Origin: Bradyrhizobium genosp. SA-3
Lineage (GTDB): Bacteria > Pseudomonadota > Alphaproteobacteria > Rhizobiales > Xanthobacteraceae
Length of the DNA stretch: 58,128 nucleotides
Direction of reading: 5' to 3'
NCBI RefSeq assembly: GCF_004212635.1
Contig: NZ_PSRT01000047.1
Span: forward strand, 1 to 58,128
Shown here: piece by piece, positions 9,128-17,555 of the stretch
How the letters are laid out: every line of letters begins with the position of its first letter
Position numbering within the stretch: the first letter of the stretch is position 1
Notes under the pieces: model-generated
The model's database searches: none
Seen by the model: the letters and a program-made list of their open reading frames with translations, nothing else
What the model was told of the DNA's origin: nothing
Made by a program: the position numbers and the translations under genes

Positions 9128-9436
9128 ATGGGATTGCTTCGTTCTCTTCTCGCAATAGCAGTGATCGGCGGATTATGCCGTTCTGCCATGCGGCTTCCTT
9201 CATCTTGTGGGTGGCGCTGCTGCAGTTGACATATTCTTTATAGTGTTCGGGTGCTGTCGGACAAGTACGCGTCGCCCGAATCATTTTATCTAAGCCGATC
9301 CCTTCGGATAGTTCCGGCATACTGGCTGGTTGCGAGCGATCACATTTTCGCTTGGTCGATTATAAATTCAACCGCATTGGAGCAACGAGCTGCCAGCCAG
9401 ATGCGCCAGTGTTCTTCGCCAATTGTACCATTCTAC
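9128..9436 (+). pseudogene. Acyltransferase-3 family remnant cut by an IS66-type end
   Basis: Three short stretches match the start of acyltransferase-3 membrane proteins, but in alternating frames. Frame of 9128: MGLLRSLLAIAVIGGLCRS, the first helix. Frame of 9183: CGFLHLVGGAAAVDIFFIVF, the usual GGxAVDIFF block. Frame of 9251: SDKYASPESFYLSRSLRIVP followed by AYWL, the usual R..RI.P.YW block. At least two frameshifts are needed to join them. Coding similarity then stops at the point where the IS66-like end GTAAGCGC begins (9437). Such enzymes O-acetylate surface polysaccharides, fitting the neighbouring glycan genes. It is clearly inactive. Confidence 0.65.
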
Positions 9437-9516
9437 GTAAGCGCTGTTCAGCGGCCACCTACCGGATGACGGGGCGATCTGCGAGTCTGCGGTTTGTTTG
9501 AACCGTTAGGCTTAGA

Positions 9517-9950
9517 ATGGACACAGTGCATAGTGCTATCACGGAGCCGGTTCGGCGGCTTGAGGTCTTCACCGGAGCCGGCCGTCGGCGAAAGTGGGGC
9601 GACGAGGACAAGGCGCGGATTGTTGCGGAGATCGTGGCGAGCGGCGACTCGGTTTGCTCGGTAGCGCGACGGCATGGATTGTCGCCGCAGCAGTTGTTTG
9701 CTGGCGACGTCAGTTGCGAGAAGCGGCGGGCGGTCATTCCGAAGCAGAAGAAGTACAGTTTGTGCCGGCAGTGGTGGATGCCGTGGTGCCGGCGCCCGCT
9801 CTTAGCTCTGAGCGCAAAGCGGTGCGCAAGGCAAAGGCAGATTCCGGGGTCATCGAGATAGAAGTTGACGGCATCACGATCCGGGCCGGTCGTGGTGCGG
9901 ACCCAAGGATGATTGCGTCGATCGTCCAGGCGCTGAAGGCGAGCCGGTGA
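9517..9950 (+). pseudogene. tnpA: IS66 TnpA, frameshifted
   Basis: The first part (from ATG 9517) reads RRLEVFTGAGRRRKWGDEDK and VARRHGLSPQQLF, the IS66 Orf1 HTH. It should continue as TWRRQLREAA, but one base is missing near 9708-9711. The continuation lies in another frame (WRRQLREAAGGHSEAEE to IIEIEVDG-like GVIEIEVDGITIRAGRGAD, ending LKASR). A single-base loss in the Phe-Thr-Trp codons explains the break. The stop overlaps the tnpB start by 4 bp, as in the intact copy. Confidence 0.8.
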
Positions 9951-10304
9951 TCGGTCCGTCGGGTGCGGTCCGGGTGATGGTGGCGACCAAACCGGTAGAC
10001 TTCCGCAAGGGAATGGAGGGGCTTGCGACCCTGGTGCGCGAGAGCATGGGGGCTGATCCATTCTCGGGAGCTGTCTATGTGTTCCGGGCCAAGCGGGCGG
10101 ATCGGATCAAACTGGTGTTCTGGGACGGAACGGGTTTTTTGTCTGTTCGCCAAGAGGCTCGAGGATGGAATCTTCCGCTGGCCGAAGATTGAGGACGGTG
10201 TGATGCGTCTGTCGGCGGCCCAATTGTCGGCACTGCTGGAGGGGCTCGACTGGCGGCTTGTGCATGAAGCGCGGGTGACGCCGGCGCCAACACAACCGGG
10301 ATAG
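9947..10304 (+). pseudogene. tnpB: IS66 TnpB, frameshifted in a T-run
   Basis: The N-terminal part (VRVMVATKPVDFRKGMEGLA, GAVYVFRAKRADRIKLVFWD) is typical TnpB. A run of six T at 10135-10140 moves the frame. The family sequence GTGFCLFAKRLEDG is recovered if one T is removed, after which KIEDGVMRLSAAQLSALLEG and LDWR follow in the second frame to the stop at 10304. The change is a one-base insertion in a homopolymer, so a sequencing error is possible, but the flanking genes are also frameshifted. Confidence 0.8.
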
Positions 10305-10384
10305 TTGTTAGCGGCGCTGCGGCGAAGTGAATCAGGAGCGTCGGCCGCGTCGCCAGATGGCGACGAATATGCTCTGAATTGGGT

Positions 10385-10872
10385 GTGAGCGACGCCCTGC
10401 CTGACGACCCGAGACGCTGAAAGCGATGCTGCTTGCCGAGCGGTGCGAGAGCGAACGGCTGCGTCAGATCATCAAGGAATTGCAGCGGCATCGGTTTGGC
10501 CGGCGGGCAGAGACGCTGCCTGAAGATCAGATGCTGCTGGGCCTGGAAGACGTCGAACAGGTGGCGGCGTATAGCGAGACGGCGCAGGACGTGAGCGAAC
10601 CTGAAGGCCGTGAGGCGCGGGCTCGCAAGCGCCGCGGCAACCGTGGCGCCTTGCCGGCGCACCTGCCGCGGATCGAGGTCATCGTCGACATCGAGGACAA
10701 GACCTGTCCCTGCTGCCAGGGCGAGTTGCATCGGATCGGCGAGGATAGGAGCGAACGGCTGGACCTGGTCCCGGCGCAGTTCCGGATCCTCGTGACCCGG
10801 CGTCCCAAATACGCCTGCCGAGCCTGCGAGGTCGCGAAGCGAGTCGTTTGGCACACTGGTCACCATCTTTAG
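10385..10872 (+). pseudogene. tnpC: IS66 TnpC N-terminal fragment
   Basis: GTG 10385 begins VSDALPDDP, where one base is missing. The frame from 10426 continues with LKAMLLAERCESERLR-type sequence, the RHRFGRRAETLPEDQ motif, the zinc-binding CPCCQGE, and RRPKYACRACE. After Glu at about 10830 the match to TnpC ends and a short unrelated tail reaches TAG at 10870. The DDE catalytic core is absent, so no transposase activity is possible. Confidence 0.8.
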
Positions 10873-11072
10873 CGTCATGGCGTCCATCTCGCGCTCAGGC
10901 GAGACGATGAAGGGCAATCGCCCGAGCGGGGATGGTGCTTGCCGATCTCAGGACGCTCCGGGGGACATGCGCCCCGTCCGATGCTGTGGTAGGCGTACAA
11001 ACCCGTCTCGAAACTGCGAAGATCGATCGCTGATTGCTCATCCCAGAGCCGGGTCTGGGGGGATCACCCCGA
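10831..11072. other. Junction stretch with no recognised gene
   Basis: About 240 bases between the broken tnpC and the end of gmhB. Neither strand gives a protein I recognise. A GGGGTGATCCCC hairpin (about 11057-11068) lies just past the gmhB stop and could end its transcript, but it lacks a T-run. The stretch may be the old chromosomal flank of the island or a further mobile-element scrap. Confidence 0.35.
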
Positions 11073-11588
11073 TCAGCGCAAGTTGAGTGCCTCGCGCACG
11101 AAGATCGCGAGATTGCCTTCCCGGAACAGCAACCCGCGGATGCCCGCGGCGCGCGCCGCCTCCAAGTCGCGCTCCTGATCGCCGATCAGGAAGCTCCTGT
11201 CGATTGCGACGGGAAAGCGCTGCATCAGGTCGGTGATCATGCCCGGCCTGGGCTTGCGCCGGTGGCTGTCGCGACGATAGCGCTCGATGGGGGCCTCGGG
11301 ATGGTCCGGACAGTACTCGAACGCATCGATATGCGCGCCGACCGCGGCGAGTTCCTCTGCCATCCAGCGGTGGAGGGTGTCTACGTCGCTCTCCTCATAG
11401 AAGCCGCGGGCCACGCCGGATTGGTTGGTAACGACGAAGGCGAAATAACCGGCCTCGTTCACCAGCCTGATCGCCTCGCGTGCGCCATCCATCCACTTGA
11501 ACTTGGCGGCCTCGAAGAGGTAGCCCGCATCGTGGTTGAGGACTCCGTCGCGGTCGAAGAATACGGCCGGGCGAGTTGATGTCGTCAT
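11073..11588 (-). CDS. gmhB: D-glycero-D-manno-heptose 1,7-bisphosphate 7-phosphatase (HAD-IIIA)
   Basis: 171 residues from ATG 11588 (MTTSTRPAVFFDRDGVLN); a longer frame to 11645 has no support. HAD motif I is FFDRDGVLN, motif II is FVVTNQSGVARG, the lysine/arginine region is RRKPRPGM and motif IV is FLIGDQERDLEAARAAG. The enzyme removes the 7-phosphate in ADP-heptose synthesis for LPS core. The family zinc loop is only half kept: CPDH is present, but the later Cys-x-Cys before RKPRPG is replaced (RRDSHRRKPRPG). The partner genes hldD and hldE lie 45 kb away at 56239 and 57232. It could serve another histidinol-phosphatase-like role, but GmhB is the best fit. Confidence 0.82.
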   Translation of the reverse strand: MTTSTRPAVFFDRDGVLNHDAGYLFEAAKFKWMDGAREAIRLVNEAGYFAFVVTNQSGVARGFYEESDVDTLHRWMAEELAAVGAHIDAFEYCPDHPEAPIERYRRDSHRRKPRPGMITDLMQRFPVAIDRSFLIGDQERDLEAARAAGIRGLLFREGNLAIFVREALNLR

Positions 11589-11678
11589 AGGTGTCGCAAG
11601 AGCTGTTCGCGGTCCTTGTTCACCGTTCCGCCGGCGGCTTGTCAAGGATGTCGTAAACGCGCGCGACTGGCAGCGCGC

Positions 11679-12902
11679 TCACCTCTCGTCCGCGATCACC
11701 TTGCCGTCGTTCGGCAGCGCGCCGGGGCTGACCAGCTCGACGTTGCCGCTGAGTTTCGTCACGGCGCGCAAGCTGGCGGCGATCTCGTCGCGCAGCGCGT
11801 CGTTCGCGGCCGCGGTTTCCGCCCTTAAGGTCATTGCATCGCTCTCGCCGTGGCGCGTGACGACGAGGCGTAGTCGTCCGAGCGTAGAATGCCGCTTGCC
11901 GATCTCGGCGACTTGCTCGGGTCGGACGAACATACCCTTGACCTTGGTGGTCTGGTCGGCGCGGCCCATCCAGCCCTTGATGCGCATGTTGGTGCGCCCG
12001 CAAGGGCTCGTGCCGGGCAAGGCCGCGGTGAGGTCGCCGAGCGCGAGCCGGATCCAGGGATGGTGCGGGTCGAGCGAGGTCACGACGATTTCGCCGACGT
12101 CGCCCGGCGCAACTGGGTCCCCAGTGCCGGGCTTGACGATCTCCATGATCAGGTCCTCGTTCACGACCATGCCCTCGCGGGCCCCGGTCTCAAAGGCGAT
12201 GAGGCCGAGATCAGCGGTGCCGAACGCCTGGTAGGCGTCGATGCCGCGCGCCTTGATCTCAACCTGGAGCGAGGGCGGGAACGCGGCGCCCGAGACCAGT
12301 GCGCGCTTGATCGAGGAGACGTCGCGCCCAGCGGTCGAGGCGGCATCGAGCAGGATCTTCAAAAAGTCCGGCGTGCCGCTGTAGCCAACCGGCCTGTAGG
12401 CCTCGATCAGCTCGAACTGCTGCTCGGTGTTACCCGGGCCGGCCGGGATTACGGCGCAGCCGAGCGAGCGCGCTGAGGCATCGAAAATGAAGCCACCGGG
12501 GGTGAGATGATAGCTGAAGGTGTTGAGCACGACGTCGCCCTCCCGGAACCCGGCTGCGAACAGCGCCCGCGCGCCGCGCCAGGGATCGGCCTGCCGCCCC
12601 TCCGGCTCGAAGATCGGACCGGGCGAGGTGAACAGCCGGGCGAATGTGCCGGGAGCAGCCGCCACGAAGCCGCCGAAGGGCGCTGAGGCCTTGTGCATGG
12701 CCGGCAGCTCCGACTTGCGCAGCACCGGCAGACGCGCCAGCGCCGCTCTGGACGTCACTGAGGCTGGGTCAAAGCCCCTAAGCCTCTCGGCATAGGCTGG
12801 AGCGGCCATTGCGCCGCGCAGGACTTCCGGCAGCCGGGAAAACAGCTCGGCCTCGCGTGCGCCATGGTCACGCGTCTCGAGGGCGTCGTAATGGGCGGTC
12901 AT
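11679..12902 (-). CDS. PaaK-like AMP-binding CoA ligase family protein
   Basis: 407 residues related to phenylacetate-CoA ligase. The layout is kept: an N-terminal helical part, VSGAAFPPSLQVEIKARG, YQAFGTADLGLIAFETGA (adenine-binding region), VGEIVVTSL, and a C-terminal domain with RIKGWMGRADQTTKVKGMFV. The phosphate-binding loop, normally SSGTTG, reads FTSPGPIFEPEG here, which is unusual. Such proteins are seen beside Liv-type transporters and probably activate an aromatic or other organic acid with ATP and CoA. It is the last gene of the minus-strand Liv cluster but is separated from livF by the divergent epimerase gene. The 90-bp gap to gmhB suggests possible co-transcription with it. Confidence 0.72.
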   Translation of the reverse strand: MTAHYDALETRDHGAREAELFSRLPEVLRGAMAAPAYAERLRGFDPASVTSRAALARLPVLRKSELPAMHKASAPFGGFVAAAPGTFARLFTSPGPIFEPEGRQADPWRGARALFAAGFREGDVVLNTFSYHLTPGGFIFDASARSLGCAVIPAGPGNTEQQFELIEAYRPVGYSGTPDFLKILLDAASTAGRDVSSIKRALVSGAAFPPSLQVEIKARGIDAYQAFGTADLGLIAFETGAREGMVVNEDLIMEIVKPGTGDPVAPGDVGEIVVTSLDPHHPWIRLALGDLTAALPGTSPCGRTNMRIKGWMGRADQTTKVKGMFVRPEQVAEIGKRHSTLGRLRLVVTRHGESDAMTLRAETAAANDALRDEIAASLRAVTKLSGNVELVSPGALPNDGKVIADER

Positions 12903-12988
12903 GGCTGGTCCTTAGAGGTTGGCATCCGTTGCGCGCCGCCGCCGGCACGGCTATCAGACGGCAATTGCGGTGGCCTGGAGGGGCTAAG

Positions 12989-14140
12989 GTGGCGGACGAA
13001 CCGATCGTTGCGGCGGAGGAGACGGCAGGCGTTGTCGCGCGCCTGAAGCGCCGCATGACCGACGAGGCGCTGCCGCTGTGGTCGACCGTGGGCTGGGACG
13101 CTGCCGCGGGCGGCTTCATCGACCGGCTGCACCGCGACGGCACGGCGGATGCGGCTGCGCCACGGCGCGTGTTCGTGCAGGCGCGCCAGATCTGGTGCTA
13201 CGCCAAGGCCGCGCAGATGGGCTGGTATCCCGAGGGGCGCGCCATTGCGCTGAGGGGGCTGGAGCACCTGCTGGCAAAGGCAAAAGCGCCCGACGGCCGG
13301 CCCGGCTATGTGCACTGGCTGACGCCGGAGGGGGCGGTGCTGAATGCCCGGCGCGACGCCTATGACCACGCCTTCATCCTGTTTGCCCTCGCGGCGGTCT
13401 ACGCGCTCGACCAGGATGCGCAGGTGCGCGCCGAGATCGACGCGCTGCTTGCCTTCCTCGACGGCCATCTGCGGTCGCCGCATGGTGGCGTCCACGAAGG
13501 CCTTCCGGTCTCGCTGCCGCGCCGGCAGAACCCGCACATGCATCTGTTCGAGGCGATGGTCGCGTGCTTTGAGGCGACCCACGATCTGTCGTTCCAGAAC
13601 CGCGCCGGCGAATTCTTTGCGCTGTTCCTCGCGAATCTCTATGACAAGCGGAAGTGCGTGCTCGGCGAGTATTTCGAGGAGGACTGGTCGAAGATCGAGC
13701 CGATCATCGTCGAGCCGGGTCACCAGGCGGAATGGGTCTGGCTTCTGAAGGGTTTCGAACGCATCACGGGATGCCCGACCGGGCAGCGGCGCGCCGAACT
13801 GCTGGCGACCTCGCTGCGCTACTGCGACGAGGCCACGGGCTGCCTGATCGACGAGGGCGATGAGGCCGGCAACATCCGCCGCAGCACGCGTCGGCTGTGG
13901 CCGCAGACTGAGATCGCGAAGGCGTGGATCGCGCAAGCCGAGTCCGGCGAGGCAGGCGCGGCGGATGAAGCGCGCGCATCGCTGGTGAGGCTCGAACGGC
14001 ACTATCTCAGCCATCCCGTGAAGGGCGGCTGGTACGATCAGTTCGACCGCGACGGCAAATCGCTGATCGACACCATTCCTGCGTCGTCGTTCTATCATGT
14101 TCTCTGCGCAGTCACGGAAGCGGAACAGGTGCTGGGCTAG
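12989..14140 (+). CDS. AGE family epimerase/isomerase
   Basis: 383 residues with the N-acylglucosamine 2-epimerase / mannose isomerase (alpha/alpha)6-barrel pattern. Recognisable pieces are RRVFVQARQIWCYAKAAQMG, RRDAYDHAFILFALAAVYAL, NPHMHLFEAMVACFEATHD, VEPGHQAEWVWLLKGFERI and a late RLWPQTEIAKAWIA. These hold the family His and Arg/Glu residues. The GTG start at 12989 is chosen because GGAGGGG lies directly upstream; the open frame to 12809 would overlap the divergent ligase. Activity is likely mannose-fructose or glucosamine epimerisation in the cytoplasm. Its position between two parts of the Liv cluster is odd and has no clear functional reason. Confidence 0.8.
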   Translation: MADEPIVAAEETAGVVARLKRRMTDEALPLWSTVGWDAAAGGFIDRLHRDGTADAAAPRRVFVQARQIWCYAKAAQMGWYPEGRAIALRGLEHLLAKAKAPDGRPGYVHWLTPEGAVLNARRDAYDHAFILFALAAVYALDQDAQVRAEIDALLAFLDGHLRSPHGGVHEGLPVSLPRRQNPHMHLFEAMVACFEATHDLSFQNRAGEFFALFLANLYDKRKCVLGEYFEEDWSKIEPIIVEPGHQAEWVWLLKGFERITGCPTGQRRAELLATSLRYCDEATGCLIDEGDEAGNIRRSTRRLWPQTEIAKAWIAQAESGEAGAADEARASLVRLERHYLSHPVKGGWYDQFDRDGKSLIDTIPASSFYHVLCAVTEAEQVLG

Positions 14141-14152
14141 GCTCGTTGTGGA

Positions 14153-14992
14153 TCACAGCCAGCGCTTGCGCCGCTTGAAGCTCTTGAGGTTCTTGAAGCT
14201 CTTGCGCTGGTCACCGGCGCCGCCGAGGTAGAATTCCTTGACGTCCTCGTTGTCGCGCAATTCGTCCGCGGTGCCGTCGAGCACGACCTTGCCTTGCTCC
14301 ATGATGTAGCCGTGGCTCGCCACCGAGAGTGCGGCGCGCGCGTTCTGCTCGACCAGCAGGATGGTGACGCCGAGGTCGCGGTTGATCTTCTGGATGATCG
14401 AGAACACCTCCTTCACCAGCAGCGGCGACAGCCCCATGGACGGCTCGTCCATCAATATCATCTTCGGACGCGCCATCAGCGCGCGGCCGATCGCAAGCAT
14501 CTGCTGCTCACCGCCCGAGAGATAACCGGCAAGGCCGGTGCGTTCCTTCAGGCGCGGGAAGTAGTTGAAGACCATGTCGAGGTCGGCATCGACCTCGCGG
14601 TCCCTGCGCGTGAAGGCGCCGAGCCTGAGGTTCTCCAGCGAGGTCATGTCGGCGACGATGCGCCGGCCCTCCATCACCTGGAAGATGCCGCGGCGCACGA
14701 TCTTGTCGGGATCGATGCCGTTGATGCGGTCGCCCTCGAACAGGATCTCGCCACGCGTGACCTCGCCGTCCTCGGTCTTGAGCAGGCCCGAGATCGCCTT
14801 CAGCGTCGTCGACTTGCCGGCGCCGTTGGCCCCTAACAGCGCCACGATCGCGCCCTTGGGCACATCGAGGCTGAGCCCGCGCAGCACCAGGATGACGTCG
14901 TCATAGACGACCTCGATATTGCGCACGCTGAGGAGGGGCGGGGCGGGCCCGATGCTGGGATTGGGGCGCGTTGCTTCGGCGGTCTGGGTCAT
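14153..14992 (-). CDS. livF: Branched-chain amino acid-type ABC transporter ATP-binding protein LivF
   Basis: 279 residues from ATG 14992 (MTQTAEATRPNPSIGP). Walker A is LLGANGAGKSTTLKAISGLL, the signature is YLSGGEQQMLAIGRAL, Walker B is KMILMDEPSMGLSP, and the H-loop region is replaced by the LivF-typical TILLVEQNARAAL. The C-terminal tail (KSFKNLKSFKRRKRWL) is lysine-rich and longer than usual. It lies downstream of livK, with a palindromic repeat in the 160-bp gap, and serves the Liv cluster upstream. Confidence 0.93.
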   Translation of the reverse strand: MTQTAEATRPNPSIGPAPPLLSVRNIEVVYDDVILVLRGLSLDVPKGAIVALLGANGAGKSTTLKAISGLLKTEDGEVTRGEILFEGDRINGIDPDKIVRRGIFQVMEGRRIVADMTSLENLRLGAFTRRDREVDADLDMVFNYFPRLKERTGLAGYLSGGEQQMLAIGRALMARPKMILMDEPSMGLSPLLVKEVFSIIQKINRDLGVTILLVEQNARAALSVASHGYIMEQGKVVLDGTADELRDNEDVKEFYLGGAGDQRKSFKNLKSFKRRKRWL

Positions 14993-15000
14993 GCAGTCTT

Positions 15001-15131
15001 CTCCGCTGTCGTCACCCGCGAAGGCGGGTGACCCAGTATTCCAGAGACGCCCAACGTTCCCCGAGAGGCCGCGGCGTACTGGATCCCCCGCTCCAGTGCG
15101 CGTTGCGCACAAGGCGGGGGATGACAGTTGT
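15001..15131. repeat. Palindromic intergenic repeat (RIME-like mosaic)
   Basis: The gap between livK and livF holds nested inverted repeats. TCACCCGCGAAGGCGGGTGA (about 15011-15030) is a near-perfect hairpin. CCAGTA and TACTGG bracket the central part, and CCCCCGC pairs with GCGGGGG further right, ending in GATGACA. The layout resembles the rhizobial intergenic mosaic elements. The repeat forms stable RNA structures inside an operon and may protect or attenuate transcript ends. Confidence 0.65.
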
Positions 15132-15151
15132 GTGGGGGGCGAAAGCGGGGC

Positions 15152-16435
15152 TCACCACCCCAGCAATTCCGGCTTGCGCGGCAGTTCGACGGTCTTGACC
15201 TTCTCGAGCTTGATCGTGCCCTTGGCCATGAGGTCGTTGAGGTCGCCGTCGGTCGCACCTGAGACCTTGGTGCGATAGAGATCGACCTTCAGCGTGCCGC
15301 GGTGATCCTTGTCGGTCCAGGTCGAGGGATTGCAGACGCCGTCCATCCCGGCCGGCACCCAGTCCTTCTTCTGGTAGAAGCCCTTGGCGACGTTCTCCCC
15401 GGTGGCGCCGCCGTTCTTGGCGGCCCAATCGAGCGCTTCTTTCATGTACAGCGCCGAGCAGACGGCCGCGACGTAGTGCACGGGGCGATAGACCTTGCCG
15501 GTGGGATCGGACATCTTGGAGATCTCCATCAGGGTCTTCATGCCGGGCGCATCGCCGCCCCAGCTCACGGCGGTGCGCAGTGGGAAGATCACGCCGTTCG
15601 CGGCATCGCCCGCGGTCTTGGCGGCGTTCTCGTCCATGCCCCAAACATTGCCGAGGAACTGGACCTCGACGCCCGCGGTCTTGCAGGCCTTCATCACCGA
15701 GATGTTGGAGGCCGCGGTGTTGCCGAGATAGGCGTAGTTGGCGCCCGAAGATTTCAGGCTGAGGCACTGCGCGCTGTAGTCACCGGGCGAGAGCGCGAAC
15801 ACCAGCGGAGGCAGCACCTCGAAGCCGAGCTCCTGTGCCATGGCTTCGCCGGCGGCCTTCGGCGCGTTCGGATAGGGATGGTTGGCGCCCATGTGCACGA
15901 ATTTCGGCTTGCCGGACTTGCCCTTGGCCTTCCAGTCCTCGGCCGCCCACATCAGCATCGCGCGCAGCGAATCCGAATAGCTCGGGCCATAGAAGAAATT
16001 GTAAGGAGCAGGCTTGGCCTTGCCGCTGACGCCTTCGGGATCGGTCAGCGCGGCGGCATAGGAGCCGGACATGTCGGGAATCTTGTCCTGTGCGAGGAAG
16101 CCGGTCAGTGCCTCGGTGTCCGCGGTGCCCCAGCCCATGATCGCAGCGACCTTCGAGTCCGGCGCCGACCACTTCTTGTAGAGCGCGATCGCCCGCGGCA
16201 CCTGATAGCCATAGTCGTTGGTGTCGACGTTGAGCTGCTTGCCACCGACGCCGCCGTTCTTGTTGACCCAGGCGAAGGTATCGGCGACGGCCTGTCCATA
16301 GGGCGTGCCGACGTCGGAGGTGCCGCCGGAATAATCGGCAAGATGTCCGAGCGCGATCTGCGCCTGCGCGCTTGCCGAGAATGCGGCGATCGCAAGCGCG
16401 AGTGATGCGGTGCTCAAAAGGGACTTTATCGTCAT
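15152..16435 (-). CDS. livK: Liv-type ABC transporter substrate-binding protein
   Basis: 427 residues, starting at ATG 16435 after AGGAGGAACCGACCCC. A Sec signal peptide (SLALAIAAFSASAQA) is followed by the type-1 periplasmic binding fold: IALGHLADYSGGTSDVGTPY, KWSAPDSKVAAIMGWGTADT, and GANYAYLGNTAASNISVMKA. The inserted tryptophan- and tyrosine-rich central part (YNFFYGPSYSDSLRAMLMWA) differs from true leucine-binding proteins and resembles the variant that occurs with acyl-CoA ligases. It delivers ligand to LivHM. Given the cluster, aromatic or fatty acids are more likely ligands than amino acids, but this is inference. Confidence 0.9.
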   Translation of the reverse strand: MTIKSLLSTASLALAIAAFSASAQAQIALGHLADYSGGTSDVGTPYGQAVADTFAWVNKNGGVGGKQLNVDTNDYGYQVPRAIALYKKWSAPDSKVAAIMGWGTADTEALTGFLAQDKIPDMSGSYAAALTDPEGVSGKAKPAPYNFFYGPSYSDSLRAMLMWAAEDWKAKGKSGKPKFVHMGANHPYPNAPKAAGEAMAQELGFEVLPPLVFALSPGDYSAQCLSLKSSGANYAYLGNTAASNISVMKACKTAGVEVQFLGNVWGMDENAAKTAGDAANGVIFPLRTAVSWGGDAPGMKTLMEISKMSDPTGKVYRPVHYVAAVCSALYMKEALDWAAKNGGATGENVAKGFYQKKDWVPAGMDGVCNPSTWTDKDHRGTLKVDLYRTKVSGATDGDLNDLMAKGTIKLEKVKTVELPRKPELLGW

Positions 16436-16478
16436 GGGGTCGGTTCCTCCTGTTATTGTTTAAGTGAAGTTTCCGCGC

Positions 16479-17552
16479 TCAATGCGAGAACGGGTAGAGT
16501 TTCCAATAAGCCTTGATCTGCCGCCAGCGATGCGCGAGACCATCGGGCTCGAACATCAGGAACGCGATGATGATCACCCCGATCGCGATCTCGCGCAGGA
16601 AGGTGATGTTGGTGTTGAGCGAGAGCGCCTTGTCGATCGCGCCGCCCTTCAAATGCAGACTGAGGAATTCCATCGATTCCGGCAACAGCACCACGAAGGC
16701 GGTCCCCATCAGCGTGCCCATGATCGAGCCGGTGCCGCCGATGATGATCATGGCCAAGAACAGGATCGAGCGCTCGATGCCGAAACCTTCCTGGGAGACC
16801 ACGAGCTGGTAATGCGCATAGAGCGCACCGGCGATGCCGGCGAAGAACGCGGCGAGGCCGAACGACAGCGTGCGGTACTTGGTGAGGTTGATGCCCATGA
16901 TCTCCGCGGAGAGATAATGGTCGCGGATCGCCACCAGCGCGCGGCCGTCCCGCGTGCGCATCAGATTGGTGACGAGGATGTAGCTCGCCAGCACATAGGC
17001 CAGCACGACGTAGAAATACTGCCTGTCGCCGCGCAGCGTGTAGCCCAGAATCGAGAACGGCTCGGCGCTCGCCGGCACCGATCCGCCCGAGAACCATTCG
17101 GCGCGCGAGAAGAAGTCGAGCAGGATGTATTGCGCGGCCAGCGTCGCGATGACGAGGTAGAGCCCCTTCAACCGCGCCGCCGGAATACCGAAGATCAGCC
17201 CGACCAGCGCCGTGACGATGCCGGCGAGCGGGATTGCGAAGAACACCGGAATCGGCGCGTTGTTGGAGATATAGGCCGAGGTGAAGGCGCCGAGCAGGAA
17301 GAACGCGGCGTGGCCGATCGAGATCTGGCCGGTGAATCCGACCAGGATATTGAGGCCCAACGCCGCGATCGAGAAGATGCCGATCTGGATCAAAATGCTG
17401 AGCCAATAGCCGCTGAAGAATTGTGGCGCGAGGCACAGCAGCAGCACGCCGGCGATCGCAAAATTGCGGCTGGTCGTGGTCGGGAAGATCGTGGTGTCCG
17501 CGGCGTAAGTGGTGCGGAAATCACCAGCGGGGATGAGGGCAGGGCCGGCCAT
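16479..17552 (-). CDS. livM: Liv-type ABC transporter permease LivM
   Basis: 357 residues with an N-terminal soluble stretch, then about nine hydrophobic segments. The LivM signature GLNILVGFTGQISIGHAAFF lies near residue 90. GREALVAIRDHYLSAEIMGI-type sequence (RALVAIRDHYLSAEIMGINL) is the cytoplasmic coupling loop and IIIGGTGSIMGTLMGTAFVV a late helix. It starts 3 bp after the livH stop, so the two permeases are co-translated. It forms the membrane channel together with LivH. Confidence 0.92.
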   Translation of the reverse strand: MAGPALIPAGDFRTTYAADTTIFPTTTSRNFAIAGVLLLCLAPQFFSGYWLSILIQIGIFSIAALGLNILVGFTGQISIGHAAFFLLGAFTSAYISNNAPIPVFFAIPLAGIVTALVGLIFGIPAARLKGLYLVIATLAAQYILLDFFSRAEWFSGGSVPASAEPFSILGYTLRGDRQYFYVVLAYVLASYILVTNLMRTRDGRALVAIRDHYLSAEIMGINLTKYRTLSFGLAAFFAGIAGALYAHYQLVVSQEGFGIERSILFLAMIIIGGTGSIMGTLMGTAFVVLLPESMEFLSLHLKGGAIDKALSLNTNITFLREIAIGVIIIAFLMFEPDGLAHRWRQIKAYWKLYPFSH

Positions 17553-17555
17553 GGG

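Larger units (their letters stand above)
9437..10830 (+). mobile_element. Degenerate IS66-family element, left end present, right end lost
   Basis: The element starts with GTAAGCGCTGTTCAGCGG at 9437, matching the GTAAGCG-type terminus of IS66-family insertion sequences. It runs through tnpA, tnpB and the first third of tnpC in the normal order. Each of the three genes carries a one-base frameshift. Recognisable tnpC sequence stops near 10830, so about two thirds of tnpC and the right terminal repeat are missing. Without the right end the target duplication cannot be checked; the eight bases left of the element are CATTCTAC. It faces opposite to the other IS66 copy at the left edge and has a different sequence. 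Confidence 0.75.

Noticed and set aside
10075..10917. 280-codon minus-strand frame over the second IS66 element
   Set aside because: It is antisense to tnpB and tnpC with no family motif; a shadow of GC-rich coding DNA.
12899..14098. 399-codon minus-strand frame opposite the AGE epimerase
   Set aside because: The plus frame carries all AGE motifs and a good ribosome binding site; the reverse frame is rich in Arg/Pro/Asp without motifs.
15001..15131. CRISPR array or tRNA in the livK-livF gap
   Set aside because: The repeats are inverted, not direct and evenly spaced, and there is no cloverleaf; they are palindromic intergenic elements.
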